From: Actinoplanes derwentensis
Lineage (GTDB): Bacteria > Actinomycetota > Actinomycetes > Mycobacteriales > Micromonosporaceae
Assembly (NCBI RefSeq): GCF_900104725.1
Contig: NZ_LT629758.1
Location: forward strand, 6,090,501-6,154,500
Length of the DNA: 64,000 nucleotides
Direction: 5' to 3'
Part shown: positions 1-8,340 of the stretch, piece by piece
Layout of the letters: each line of letters begins with the position of its first letter
Numbering within the stretch: the stretch's first letter is position 1
The notes under the pieces: model-generated
Seen by the model: the letters and a program-made list of their open reading frames with translations, nothing else
Told to the model about the DNA's origin: nothing
Database searches by the model: none
Made by a program: the position numbers and the translations under genes

Positions 1-461
1 AGTCGATGGCCGAAGGCGTCATCGCGGCCTCACCGGGTGGCGCAACTCGGGGCCGAAGTGCTGCCGCGCCGGTCTTCGACCGGCTTGCCACCGAATCGCC
101 CCCAAGGCGTCGCTGGTGGGAGCGCAGCGCCTGGGGCAGGGCTGTCTGGCTGCGGACTCGTCGAGGCTCGGCCGGCTGAGATGCGGCTGTTCCATCCCGC
201 GGGACCGATGGGGCCAACTGGAGCTGGAACTCCCATCGACCCATGGACACCCGTCGCAGTCGGTGGGGCCAGGACTTTCCAGAACAGTGGGGCCAGCAAC
301 ACCCAGAGAAAACAGCACGGCAAGCCTGCCTCCGACTAGGTCGGCCATGCCCCTGCCAAGCCCCGGGTTTGATGGAGAGTCCATGGACACCGGGGAAGAG
401 CAATATCTCCATCAAACCCGGGGCGTAACAAAGTGTCGTACCCGGGTGCGAGCATGTCGGC
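1..461. other. Left-edge region without a recognisable gene
   Basis: Several reading frames are open here on both strands, as expected at this GC content, but none gives a protein I recognise and none has a convincing ribosome-binding site. The only clear structure is the perfect 19-bp inverted repeat at 360-424. The region may be decayed or intergenic DNA upstream of the STAND gene that begins at 462. Confidence 0.5.
360..424. repeat. Perfect 19-bp inverted repeat upstream of the STAND gene
   Basis: The left arm (360-378, gccccgggtttgatggaga) and right arm (406-424) are exact reverse complements, separated by 27 nt. The right arm ends 37 nt before the ATG at 462. It could act as a terminator shielding the gene from read-through, a cruciform or RNA hairpin in the leader, or an operator. 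No T-tract follows it, and the sequence alone does not decide its role. Confidence 0.75.
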
Positions 462-3400
462 ATGCCGTACCGATACGAGGATCTGGGCGACGAGGAGTTC
501 CAGCGACTCATCCAGGCGTTACTCACCCACGCCTTCGGTCCGGACGTCCACGCCATGCCGCTGGGCCAGGCCGACGGCGGTCGGGATGCTGTTCACGGAA
601 CCGTCGTCTACCAGGTGAAGTTCACCAAGAACCAGGACCAGAGGGACCCGGTCACGTGGCTACTCCGGGTCATCGACGGGGAAGCTACCAAGATCCAGAA
701 TCTCGCCGCCCGAGGGGTGCAGCGGTATTGCCTCGTGACGAACGTTGCCGGCACAGGGAGTTTGGACTCGGGATCGATCGACCGGCTCGACGCGGCCCTG
801 GCTGCCCGCTCCGAAGCCTGGGGCGTAAAAATTACACGCTGGTGGCGCGATGAGATTGACAATCAGATGCGATGCGCGCCGGACAGCATCATCTGTTCCT
901 TCCTGAACGTGCTGCCCCCGGGCCAGTTGCTTGCCCGCGAGGCTCGGCTGGCCGGCACCATCCCCGGGTGGGACGCCCACCTTGTGGCTGATTCCGCTGT
1001 TGCTGACCGTGGCGGACTTTTGTCCCCGTCAGGCCGCGTGCGGCATTCCGTTATAACTCCCACAACGGTTCTGGCGTCTCTGGACCCGCCGTTCGGGCGA
1101 CTGCCCGCGACTGTGCACGGCCGATCCACCGAGGTGGACCGGGTGCTCGGCATGGCTAACCGGCGGGTGCAGGTGCTGGCTGGCATGGGTGGAGTCGGCA
1201 AGACGACGATCGCTCTGCGAGCGGGCGCCATCGCACGCGATCGTGGGGATCAGGTGTTCTGGATCAATGCGACGTCGGCGGCGACCATGATCGAGGGCTT
1301 ACAGGCGGTGGCCGTGCTTATCGGCGCGCCTGACGCGATCGTGGCGGAGGCGTGGGCAAGGGGCGGCCGACCGGCGGCGGAACTGCTCTGGCGATATCTT
1401 GCAGCTTGGGAACGCTCGTGGCTGTTGGTCTTCGACAACGCGGACGATCTCGACATATTGGGATGTCCCGGGGCAGCGCTGGGCGATGGCACAGGTTGGG
1501 TGCGGCCGCCCATCGGCAACGGCGTCGCGGTGGTGGTCACCACCCGGGACCGATCCCGGACGCCTTGGGGCGCCGCCGCTGATGTCACTGTTATCGCCAC
1601 GCTCGACGATGCGGCGGCGACCGGCGTTCTTCTCGGTCTCGCACCAGGCGCGGGTGGGCCCGAGGAAGCGGGGTTGCTCGCCGCGCGTCTCGGGAACCTG
1701 CCGCTGGCGTTGCAGCTCGCAGGCTCCTACCTAGCCGCCGCCGCGGAGGATCCGCTGGCAGCCTCGCGCACCTTCAACGAATACGGGAGTCTTCTGGCGG
1801 AAGCACCGCTACGGATTGACGCGATGGCCGCGGAAGTGATCGGGGATCTTCGCGACGAAGACGACCGGACGCGCGACAGCGTGGCCCGCACGTGGGAGTT
1901 GTCCATCCGGCTCCTTGAGGCGCGGCGGAGCGGTCCGGTACGTGAGGCATTGCGGCTACTGGCATGGTTCGCTCCCAACGTGCCGCTTCCCAAGGCGTTC
2001 GTTGACCCCGAACGGCTCACGGGCACGCCAGTCTGGCCGGCACGGACCGAACCGGCGGACATCCGGCACGCGTTCGCCGCGCTGAGCCGCTTCGGTCTGC
2101 TCGATGTCGTGCAAATCGACGGTGGCCCGGCCTATCAAATGCATCCTCTGGTCGCTGAGGTGACCATCGCTTCAGTCAAGGACCCCGATGTGCACTGTGG
2201 CGCTGCTGGTACCGCCTATGCCGTCCTCGTGACGGAGACACCTGCGGCCGGCCGAGATCCAAAGCACTGGCAGGCCTTTGCTCCGATCGCCGAACATTGG
2301 CCAGCCATGCTGCGACGACTGCCGCCGGTCCTGCCTTCCGAGAACGTGGAACTGGTGCTGGCTTTCGCCTGCACTGCGATCAACTACTTGAGGGCGACGG
2401 CTCGGTTCAGCCAGGCTATGGAGTTATCGGCAGAGGCGCTCCGGCAGTGCGACGCGAAAACTGTGCCCTCCCTGGCCCGGCTCGGGATCCGATATCAGGG
2501 TGCACTGGTCCACCGCGATGTCGGGGACCTCGCCCAGGCGGAAACCGAGTTCCGGGACATCACCCGGATAGCGGATCTCAGTGAGGAGAAGGACAGTGAC
2601 GTACTAAAGATCTCTGCGCAGTTCGAACTGGCGGCCGTTCTGCAAAGACAGGGGCGTTACGCAGAAGCGGAGCAAGAATTCACCCAGGTCCTCGATGAGG
2701 AGATCGTCAGGTACGGGGCGACAGCGCACGCCACTCTCCTGACCAGGCACGATCGGGCGGCTTCCTTACGTGCCCTGGGACGGATCGGAGAAGCCACGCG
2801 GGAGATCACCTTCGTCACGGCCGCACTCGGTCAGGTTCTCGGGCCTGACCATCCGGACACCCTGGTTGCCCGGCATGAACTGGCAGTCGCGTTGCGAGAC
2901 GACAACCAGTACGTCAAAGCCGAAGCGGAGTTCCGTGAGGTACTCGCCCTCGAACGTCGCGTCTTGGGGGATCGGCATCCATCCGTACTGCAGACTCGCG
3001 GGAACATTGCGCTGACCCTGATGCTGCAGAGTCGGCTCGACGAGGCGGAGAGCGAGTACCGAGCCGTGCTCGATAGCCTTATCGAGATCCTGGGTCCCGA
3101 GCATGAGATCTCCCTGGTTACCAGGCACAACCTCACCGACGTTCATATGCTCCTGGGCAAGATCAGCAGTTTGCGGGCCGAAGAGACGTTCCGCGACATC
3201 CTTACCGGCCTGCTCGGCCAACTGGCACCCGATCACAACGCCGTGCTCGCCGTCCGCGCCGCTCTGGCGAAAACGTTGCTGGTACAGGGTAAGACCGCAG
3301 AAGCAGCCACCGAGTACGGGACGATCATCGAATACCAGGTTAAGCGTCTCGGCCCGGCGCACCCCGTGACCCTCGCGTCCCGCTCCCAGCGCGCTGCGGT

Positions 3401-4655
3401 GAATATGCACCTGCACGGCGGCGCATCCGTGGTCCACGAGTTGTCCGAAATTATCGATCGACAACTCGAGATCCACCCCGACGGCCATGACAACATCCTG
3501 CTCAGCCGAAAAGTTCTGGCGGATGCACTTCTCCAGGCGGGACGGGTGGACGAGGCCGAGATTCAGTTGAGGATCGTCGAACGAGCCTGGGCAAAAGCGC
3601 CAGAAGCGCAGAACGACCTGCGTATACCCACGTTACGCCAGGACCTGGCCGTAGCCCTCCGCGAACAGGGGCGACCCGAGGCGGCCGCCGCGCACCTCCA
3701 GGGCATCCTCGACTCGGTCGCGAGCAAACTGGATGACGCGCATCCGCTCGTCGTCGCCGCCCGGCAGAACCTCGCAATCTGCTTGAAAGATTCAGGTGAC
3801 CCAGCAGGAGCTATCGAGCAGTACCACGCCGTACTGGCTGTAGAGGAGAGGCGCCATGGCCGGGACAGCCACGCAGCGTTGACCGTCCGGCACAATCTCG
3901 CCGTAGCCCTCCGGGATGCCGGACAGGTGGAAGAGGCCGAAACCGAACTGCGTCAGCTCATCCGGGGCCAGCGCAAAGTACTCGGTGCTGAGCATCCGAC
4001 TACCCTCATCTCGCGCCAGAGCCTGGCCAAGACGCTGGCGGAGCAAGGGCGGTGGACGGAGGCGGAACGCGATTACAGGGCCGTTTTGGCCGTACAACGT
4101 CGGCGCCTCGGCGTCCTGCAGCCCGCCACGTTGACCACCTGGGGCAATCTGGCCTTCGGCTTGGCGGCGTTTGGCGATTCGCGTGCCACCGCCGAATATG
4201 AGGCGGCCCTCGACGCACACGAGACGGCGTTCGGGAGGGATCATCCGATGACGCTTACATGCCGTAACAATCTCGCTCTTACCCTGGCCAGAACTGGGGA
4301 CCTGGCCGCTGCTGCCGCGCACCTACGAGCCCTTCACCAGTTGAACTGCGACCGATACGGCCCAATCCACAGCGAGACGCTGCTTGGCCGATGCAACCTG
4401 CTTTTCACGCTGGCCATGCAGGGCAGGTCGGCAGCAGCCCGGACCGGTCTCGCCGCGCTGCTGCCCATGGTGCGCGAGAAGTACGGCTGTGGCAGCAGGG
4501 CCGAGGCCTACCTGGTTCGCGGCTACAATCACCTCCTGCGACAACTCGGCCAGGCAACCATCGAACAACCCGATGGCGACCAGCTCGACGACGTCCTGGC
4601 CCGCCCGCACTCGATCGAGCACCCCTGGCTGACCGCCGCCCGGGACGCCGGTTGA
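462..4655 (+). CDS. STAND-family protein: PD-(D/E)xK-like nuclease, NB-ARC NTPase and TPR array (Avs-like candidate defence protein)
   Basis: This 1397-aa protein has three parts. Residues 1 to about 110 look like a Mrr/PD-(D/E)xK nuclease: a helix with EEFQRLIQALL, then GGRD (D42) followed by QVK (Q51, K53). Residues about 225-480 are an NB-ARC STAND NTPase with Walker A GMGGVGKTT (about 239-247), Walker B LLVFDNADD (about 320-328), a VVTTRDRS sensor and the GLPL-like NLPLALQLAG. From about 690 to the end there are many 42-residue TPR units of the kinesin-light-chain type, with recurring LG..HP.TL and NLA..L...G...EAE. By analogy with Avs and other STAND proteins, the TPRs would sense a phage component, NTP-driven oligomerisation would follow, and the nuclease would cut DNA. 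This is inferred from architecture. It is convergent with brxHI and so is not in the BREX operon. The ATG at 462 immediately precedes the nuclease fold. Confidence 0.85.
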   Translation: MPYRYEDLGDEEFQRLIQALLTHAFGPDVHAMPLGQADGGRDAVHGTVVYQVKFTKNQDQRDPVTWLLRVIDGEATKIQNLAARGVQRYCLVTNVAGTGSLDSGSIDRLDAALAARSEAWGVKITRWWRDEIDNQMRCAPDSIICSFLNVLPPGQLLAREARLAGTIPGWDAHLVADSAVADRGGLLSPSGRVRHSVITPTTVLASLDPPFGRLPATVHGRSTEVDRVLGMANRRVQVLAGMGGVGKTTIALRAGAIARDRGDQVFWINATSAATMIEGLQAVAVLIGAPDAIVAEAWARGGRPAAELLWRYLAAWERSWLLVFDNADDLDILGCPGAALGDGTGWVRPPIGNGVAVVVTTRDRSRTPWGAAADVTVIATLDDAAATGVLLGLAPGAGGPEEAGLLAARLGNLPLALQLAGSYLAAAAEDPLAASRTFNEYGSLLAEAPLRIDAMAAEVIGDLRDEDDRTRDSVARTWELSIRLLEARRSGPVREALRLLAWFAPNVPLPKAFVDPERLTGTPVWPARTEPADIRHAFAALSRFGLLDVVQIDGGPAYQMHPLVAEVTIASVKDPDVHCGAAGTAYAVLVTETPAAGRDPKHWQAFAPIAEHWPAMLRRLPPVLPSENVELVLAFACTAINYLRATARFSQAMELSAEALRQCDAKTVPSLARLGIRYQGALVHRDVGDLAQAETEFRDITRIADLSEEKDSDVLKISAQFELAAVLQRQGRYAEAEQEFTQVLDEEIVRYGATAHATLLTRHDRAASLRALGRIGEATREITFVTAALGQVLGPDHPDTLVARHELAVALRDDNQYVKAEAEFREVLALERRVLGDRHPSVLQTRGNIALTLMLQSRLDEAESEYRAVLDSLIEILGPEHEISLVTRHNLTDVHMLLGKISSLRAEETFRDILTGLLGQLAPDHNAVLAVRAALAKTLLVQGKTAEAATEYGTIIEYQVKRLGPAHPVTLASRSQRAAVNMHLHGGASVVHELSEIIDRQLEIHPDGHDNILLSRKVLADALLQAGRVDEAEIQLRIVERAWAKAPEAQNDLRIPTLRQDLAVALREQGRPEAAAAHLQGILDSVASKLDDAHPLVVAARQNLAICLKDSGDPAGAIEQYHAVLAVEERRHGRDSHAALTVRHNLAVALRDAGQVEEAETELRQLIRGQRKVLGAEHPTTLISRQSLAKTLAEQGRWTEAERDYRAVLAVQRRRLGVLQPATLTTWGNLAFGLAAFGDSRATAEYEAALDAHETAFGRDHPMTLTCRNNLALTLARTGDLAAAAAHLRALHQLNCDRYGPIHSETLLGRCNLLFTLAMQGRSAAARTGLAALLPMVREKYGCGSRAEAYLVRGYNHLLRQLGQATIEQPDGDQLDDVLARPHSIEHPWLTAARDAG

Positions 4656-4853
4656 TCGAGCCCGAGCCAATCAGCCCAAAGTCGTTGCGGACGATCCTGC
4701 CGGGCCGCCGCGTTTGAAATGCTGGGTCGAGCGGCAAGGGCTTCGAGACGGCAAGGCAACGTCGTTGCCTCCCCAGGCGCGGGACCGATGGCCGCCCAGG
4801 GACTGGCGTCCTTTTCGTCTTGGCGATCAGCTGCCCGTTGTGCCTGACTTCTT

Positions 4854-4892
4854 GCCTGCCAGGGTCTTCGACTTCTTGCTCTCCTGGCTGGC
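4854..4892. terminator. Possible bidirectional terminator between convergent genes
   Basis: An imperfect hairpin (gcctgccagg at 4854-4863 and cctggctggc at 4883-4892, 9 of 10 paired) lies in the 251-bp gap between the convergent STAND gene and brxHI. The position suits a terminator, but there is no T-tract and the loop is 19 nt. The rest of the gap (4656-4906) shows no gene. Confidence 0.3.
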
Positions 4893-4906
4893 ATGTAATA
4901 GCGCCG

Positions 4907-7030
4907 CTATGCATGCAGGAACCGTACGGGCGCTTGCAAGACCGTGTCAGCGCCGTCGAGGTCGGCGAGTCGGGCTGCAAGCGTCGCCATGGCGAACCGT
5001 TCCGGCAACGCTTGGCTGAACTTGAGCCCGTCGAGGGCCTTCTTGTTGACGTCGGGGAGGCAGAGTCGCTGACTGGCGTCGGCGATGAGGGCCCGCCATT
5101 CGGCGGGGGTGACGTTTTCCCGGAGTCGGATGTGCCGGTCATCGAAGCGCTGGATCGGGTCGACGACCTCGGTGAGGGTTGCGGCGAGGGTGGCGTTCGC
5201 GCGGAAGCCTGCCCAGGTCCACCAGCGGAGGTCGTCGCCGCGGTGATCGCGCAGGATGACGCTACCGCCTGGGTGCACCAGTGAGGACTCGTCCTCACGC
5301 ACCTGCGCGAGGCGGTCGATGGCTCGGCGGGTGAGATTCACCGGCGGGTCAGCACCGAGCAGTACGTCACGCATGGCACGGCTCAGTTCGAAGCCGAGGC
5401 CCGACCAGCCGCCGGTTGTCCAGCGGGCTTTGCCGCCGCCGTCGGCGGGTTCGACGAAGCAGCGGCGGCGGCGCCAGTCGATGTAGGTGACGCGCCAACT
5501 GCGTCCGTTGAGCAGGAGTCGTCGGTCGCCCTGAACTTCTTCGGTGAGTAGGGCTGGGTCGACGCGGCCCAGTTCTTCGCGGCCGACGAGCACGGTGAAT
5601 TCGGGTGCGCCGGTGAAGACGGCGGTCATGCCCATGAAGTGCCGGTGTCCGAAGCGCCGTTCGGCTTCGGGCCCGATGAAGAGCATGCCGCCGTCGCTGT
5701 CGAGATAGCCCTGGTCGATCAGGTGGCGCAGGATCGGGTCGGCGCTGCGGTCGAACGGTGCGAGTCCGTTCCACCACTGCGCCCAGGTCTGGTCTCCCGC
5801 TCGGTGTTCTTGCAGGCAGAGCGCGAGGATCTGCTGTGCGGCGATGTGCCGGGGTTCGGGTGGCGCGATGACGGGCTCCACCCATCCACGGCCCCAGAGC
5901 AGCAGCAGGGCAGCCGCTTCGAGTAGGGCGTCGCCGTCGCGGGTGAGGAACAGACAGTTGCGGATGCTGCCAGGTCGGCGCCCGGTGCGTCCGAGGCGCT
6001 GGAGGAACGAGGCCACCGTCGCAGGTGTGTCGATCTGGATGACGCGGTCGAGATCGCCGACGTCGATGCCGAGTTCCAGGGTGCTGGTGGAGACGATGAC
6101 GCAGTCGCGGGCTTCAGCGAACGCTTCCTCCGAGCGGCGCCGTTCGTCGGCGGAGAGCGAGGCATGGGACAGAAACGTGGTAATGCCTTTACCTCGCAGC
6201 AGGCTGCCGAGCTCTTCGACCGCTTGCCGGGACTCGCAGAAGACCAGGCGCTTCTCCCCAGCGTGGAGACCAGCAATGATTTTGGCTGCGTTCTGGAGGG
6301 AGCCGACGTAGTCGAGTTCGATTTCTCCGGGCGGCACAGCGGGAACAGGTTCTCCCGGCACGAGGACAGGCAGGTCTGGCGCGACGACGCGTGCCGGGCG
6401 GGTACCGGCGCCCGAGCCTTGCAGCCAGGTCAGGAGCTGGCTCGGATTGCCCACGGTCGCGGATAGCCCGACTCGTTGCACTGGCCGGCCGATCAGGTGG
6501 GTGAGCCGCTCTAGGACGGCCAACAGGTGCCAGCCCCGGTCGTCGCCGGCGAAGGCGTGGACCTCGTCCACCACGACGGCTTGCAGGCCGGCGAAGAACG
6601 CCCGATGGTCGACTTTCTGGCTGACCAGCATCGACTCCAGGGACTCCGGTGTGGTCAGCAGGAGGTCGGGGCGGGCGGCCAGGATGGCTTGCCGTCGGGA
6701 CGCGGTGACGTCGCCGTGCCAAAGGGTGGCCTTGCGGCCGAGCCAGCTGGCATATCTGTCCAGCCGGGGCTGAAGGTTGTTGAGCAGTGCCTTGAGCGGG
6801 CAGAGGTACAGCACCGACGTACCGGACCAGCTCTCTGCTGTCATCCGGGAGAGAAGCGGGAAGGCCGCGGCCTCGGTCTTGCCGCCCGCGGTCGGCGCCA
6901 GCAGCAGGGCGTCCTCGCCCGCCAGCAACGGCTCGACTGCCGCTTCCTGCAGCGGCCGCAGGCCGGGCCACTGCAGGGAGTTGACGATGTGGTGCAGCAG
7001 GACCGGATGGAGCAGGTCGGCGGTGCTCAC
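4907..7030 (-). CDS. brxHI: BREX-2 Lhr-like DEAD/DEAH-box helicase BrxHI
   Basis: This 707-aa SF2 helicase has the Q-motif region LRPLQEAAVEPLL (about 25-37), Walker A APTAGGKT (45-52), a PLKALLNNL motif Ia, TTPES, the DEVH box VVVDEVHAF (about 155-163), the SAT motif GLSATVG, and C-terminal motifs V and VI (STLELGIDVGDLD, QRLGRTGRR). This is the Lhr-like helicase that accompanies pglW, X, Y, Z and brxD in type 2 BREX. It is the last gene of the operon. Its ATG overlaps the brxD stop by 4 nt (7027-7030), so translation is probably coupled. Its exact role in BREX-2 is not established; DNA unwinding or translocation during phage exclusion is the usual assumption. Confidence 0.92.
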   Translation of the reverse strand: MSTADLLHPVLLHHIVNSLQWPGLRPLQEAAVEPLLAGEDALLLAPTAGGKTEAAAFPLLSRMTAESWSGTSVLYLCPLKALLNNLQPRLDRYASWLGRKATLWHGDVTASRRQAILAARPDLLLTTPESLESMLVSQKVDHRAFFAGLQAVVVDEVHAFAGDDRGWHLLAVLERLTHLIGRPVQRVGLSATVGNPSQLLTWLQGSGAGTRPARVVAPDLPVLVPGEPVPAVPPGEIELDYVGSLQNAAKIIAGLHAGEKRLVFCESRQAVEELGSLLRGKGITTFLSHASLSADERRRSEEAFAEARDCVIVSTSTLELGIDVGDLDRVIQIDTPATVASFLQRLGRTGRRPGSIRNCLFLTRDGDALLEAAALLLLWGRGWVEPVIAPPEPRHIAAQQILALCLQEHRAGDQTWAQWWNGLAPFDRSADPILRHLIDQGYLDSDGGMLFIGPEAERRFGHRHFMGMTAVFTGAPEFTVLVGREELGRVDPALLTEEVQGDRRLLLNGRSWRVTYIDWRRRRCFVEPADGGGKARWTTGGWSGLGFELSRAMRDVLLGADPPVNLTRRAIDRLAQVREDESSLVHPGGSVILRDHRGDDLRWWTWAGFRANATLAATLTEVVDPIQRFDDRHIRLRENVTPAEWRALIADASQRLCLPDVNKKALDGLKFSQALPERFAMATLAARLADLDGADTVLQAPVRFLHA

Positions 7031-8340
7031 AGGTCGAGGGCGATCTCGTCAGCGCTGGCGGCGTTGCGTTCGACGTCGGTCATCTCGGCGGTGGTCATCG
7101 TGGGGGCATAGTGCTGGCGGGGGTCAAAGTCGGGGAACTGGTCGACCCGGTCGAGAACGTCACTGACGAGCTTCTTCAGGTAGAGACGGGGCACGATGCC
7201 GACCTTGCCGCCGAGTCCTCCGGCCACGGCCCGCGCGAGCTGATCGAGGTAGGCATCGTCGACGAGGTCCCGAACCCGCTCGGCCGCGGATGATCCGTCG
7301 GCGTAGAGGTCACGGACCCGGCCGCCCAGCTCGACCAGGGAGTCAACGGTGAAACCCGGTAGCCGGATCTGTACGGCACGTGGGTTGTCGAACCGGGGGT
7401 CGGTGTCGAAGTCGACGGCGAGGCGCTGCGCCAGGGGTGCCAGGCGCTGCACACCCTGTTGCCCGTCATAGAAGGCGGGCGTACCGGTGATGACCAGATA
7501 CAGCCCTGGGAAGCGGCCGGAGTAGACCTCGTCGATCAGTTGCCGCAGCGCGTTCAGAGCCTTGTCTCGGGCGTCAGAACGGACCCGCTGCAGCGTCTCC
7601 ACCTCATCGAGCACGAGCAGCAGGCCTGGATGGCCGCTGTCGCGCAGCACGGCGAGAAGTCCCTGAAGGAAACTCAGCGCAGCGAAATGGTCGAGGTTGC
7701 CTTTGACGCCCGCTACCCGTCGCGCCGCAGCTGCGACGTGCGGCTGGCCGCCGAGCCAGGCCAGGACCGCGTCTGCGGTGGCAGCGTCCCCGGACAGGCT
7801 TGCGGTTCGGTACCCGCGAAGGGCGGCGGCGAAGGCCGGCGCGCTACGGCTCACCTCGGCAAGTCGTTGATCCAGCAGGACGCTCACCGCGTGGTCGAGA
7901 GCCGCCGCGTTACCGGGGTCGACCTCATCGGCGGCTAGTACGTCTTCTTCCAGGGCGTAGAACCAGCCGTCGACGACCGAGCGTAGGGCACTGGGTGGGA
8001 AGGTCGTGGTGGTGAGCCGCTCGGTGAGCCTGCGATAGACCGTCTCCAGCTTGTGCAGTGGTGTCTCGTTCTCCGAGATCTGCACTTCGGCGGTGGCCAG
8101 GTTGGCGCGTTTGGCGCGGTCAGCGATCCAGCGTACGAAGAACGTCTTGCCGGAACCGTATTCACCGCGGACGGCTTTGAAGACAGAACCGTTGGCGGCG
8201 ACAGCTTCGATGTCATCGTCGATGGCCCGATGGAACCGGTCAAGGCCGACGGCGAGCAGGTCAAGACCGGTCGAGGGTACGGCTCCGCGGCGCAGGGCGT
8301 CGATGACTTCGCGGCGTCGCAGCGGGCTGACAGCGGTCAC
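7027..8340 (-). CDS. brxD: BREX system ATP-binding protein BrxD
   Basis: This 437-aa AAA-type ATPase has Walker A GEYGSGKT (59-66) and Walker B LLLVLDEVET (about 237-246), followed by an arginine-rich helix and VITGTPAFYDG, which resembles a sensor segment. Size, motifs and position between pglZ and the helicase match BrxD (the former DUF2791 family) of type 2 BREX. It overlaps pglZ by 4 nt at its start and brxHI by 4 nt at its end, so the three are translated from one message. It probably assembles with the other BREX ATPases; its molecular function is not known. Confidence 0.92.
   Translation of the reverse strand: MTAVSPLRRREVIDALRRGAVPSTGLDLLAVGLDRFHRAIDDDIEAVAANGSVFKAVRGEYGSGKTFFVRWIADRAKRANLATAEVQISENETPLHKLETVYRRLTERLTTTTFPPSALRSVVDGWFYALEEDVLAADEVDPGNAAALDHAVSVLLDQRLAEVSRSAPAFAAALRGYRTASLSGDAATADAVLAWLGGQPHVAAAARRVAGVKGNLDHFAALSFLQGLLAVLRDSGHPGLLLVLDEVETLQRVRSDARDKALNALRQLIDEVYSGRFPGLYLVITGTPAFYDGQQGVQRLAPLAQRLAVDFDTDPRFDNPRAVQIRLPGFTVDSLVELGGRVRDLYADGSSAAERVRDLVDDAYLDQLARAVAGGLGGKVGIVPRLYLKKLVSDVLDRVDQFPDFDPRQHYAPTMTTAEMTDVERNAASADEIALDL

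Noticed and set aside
4405..5298. A minus-strand frame across the STAND gene end and brxHI end
   Set aside because: It crosses two well-supported genes on conflicting frames and shows no motif.
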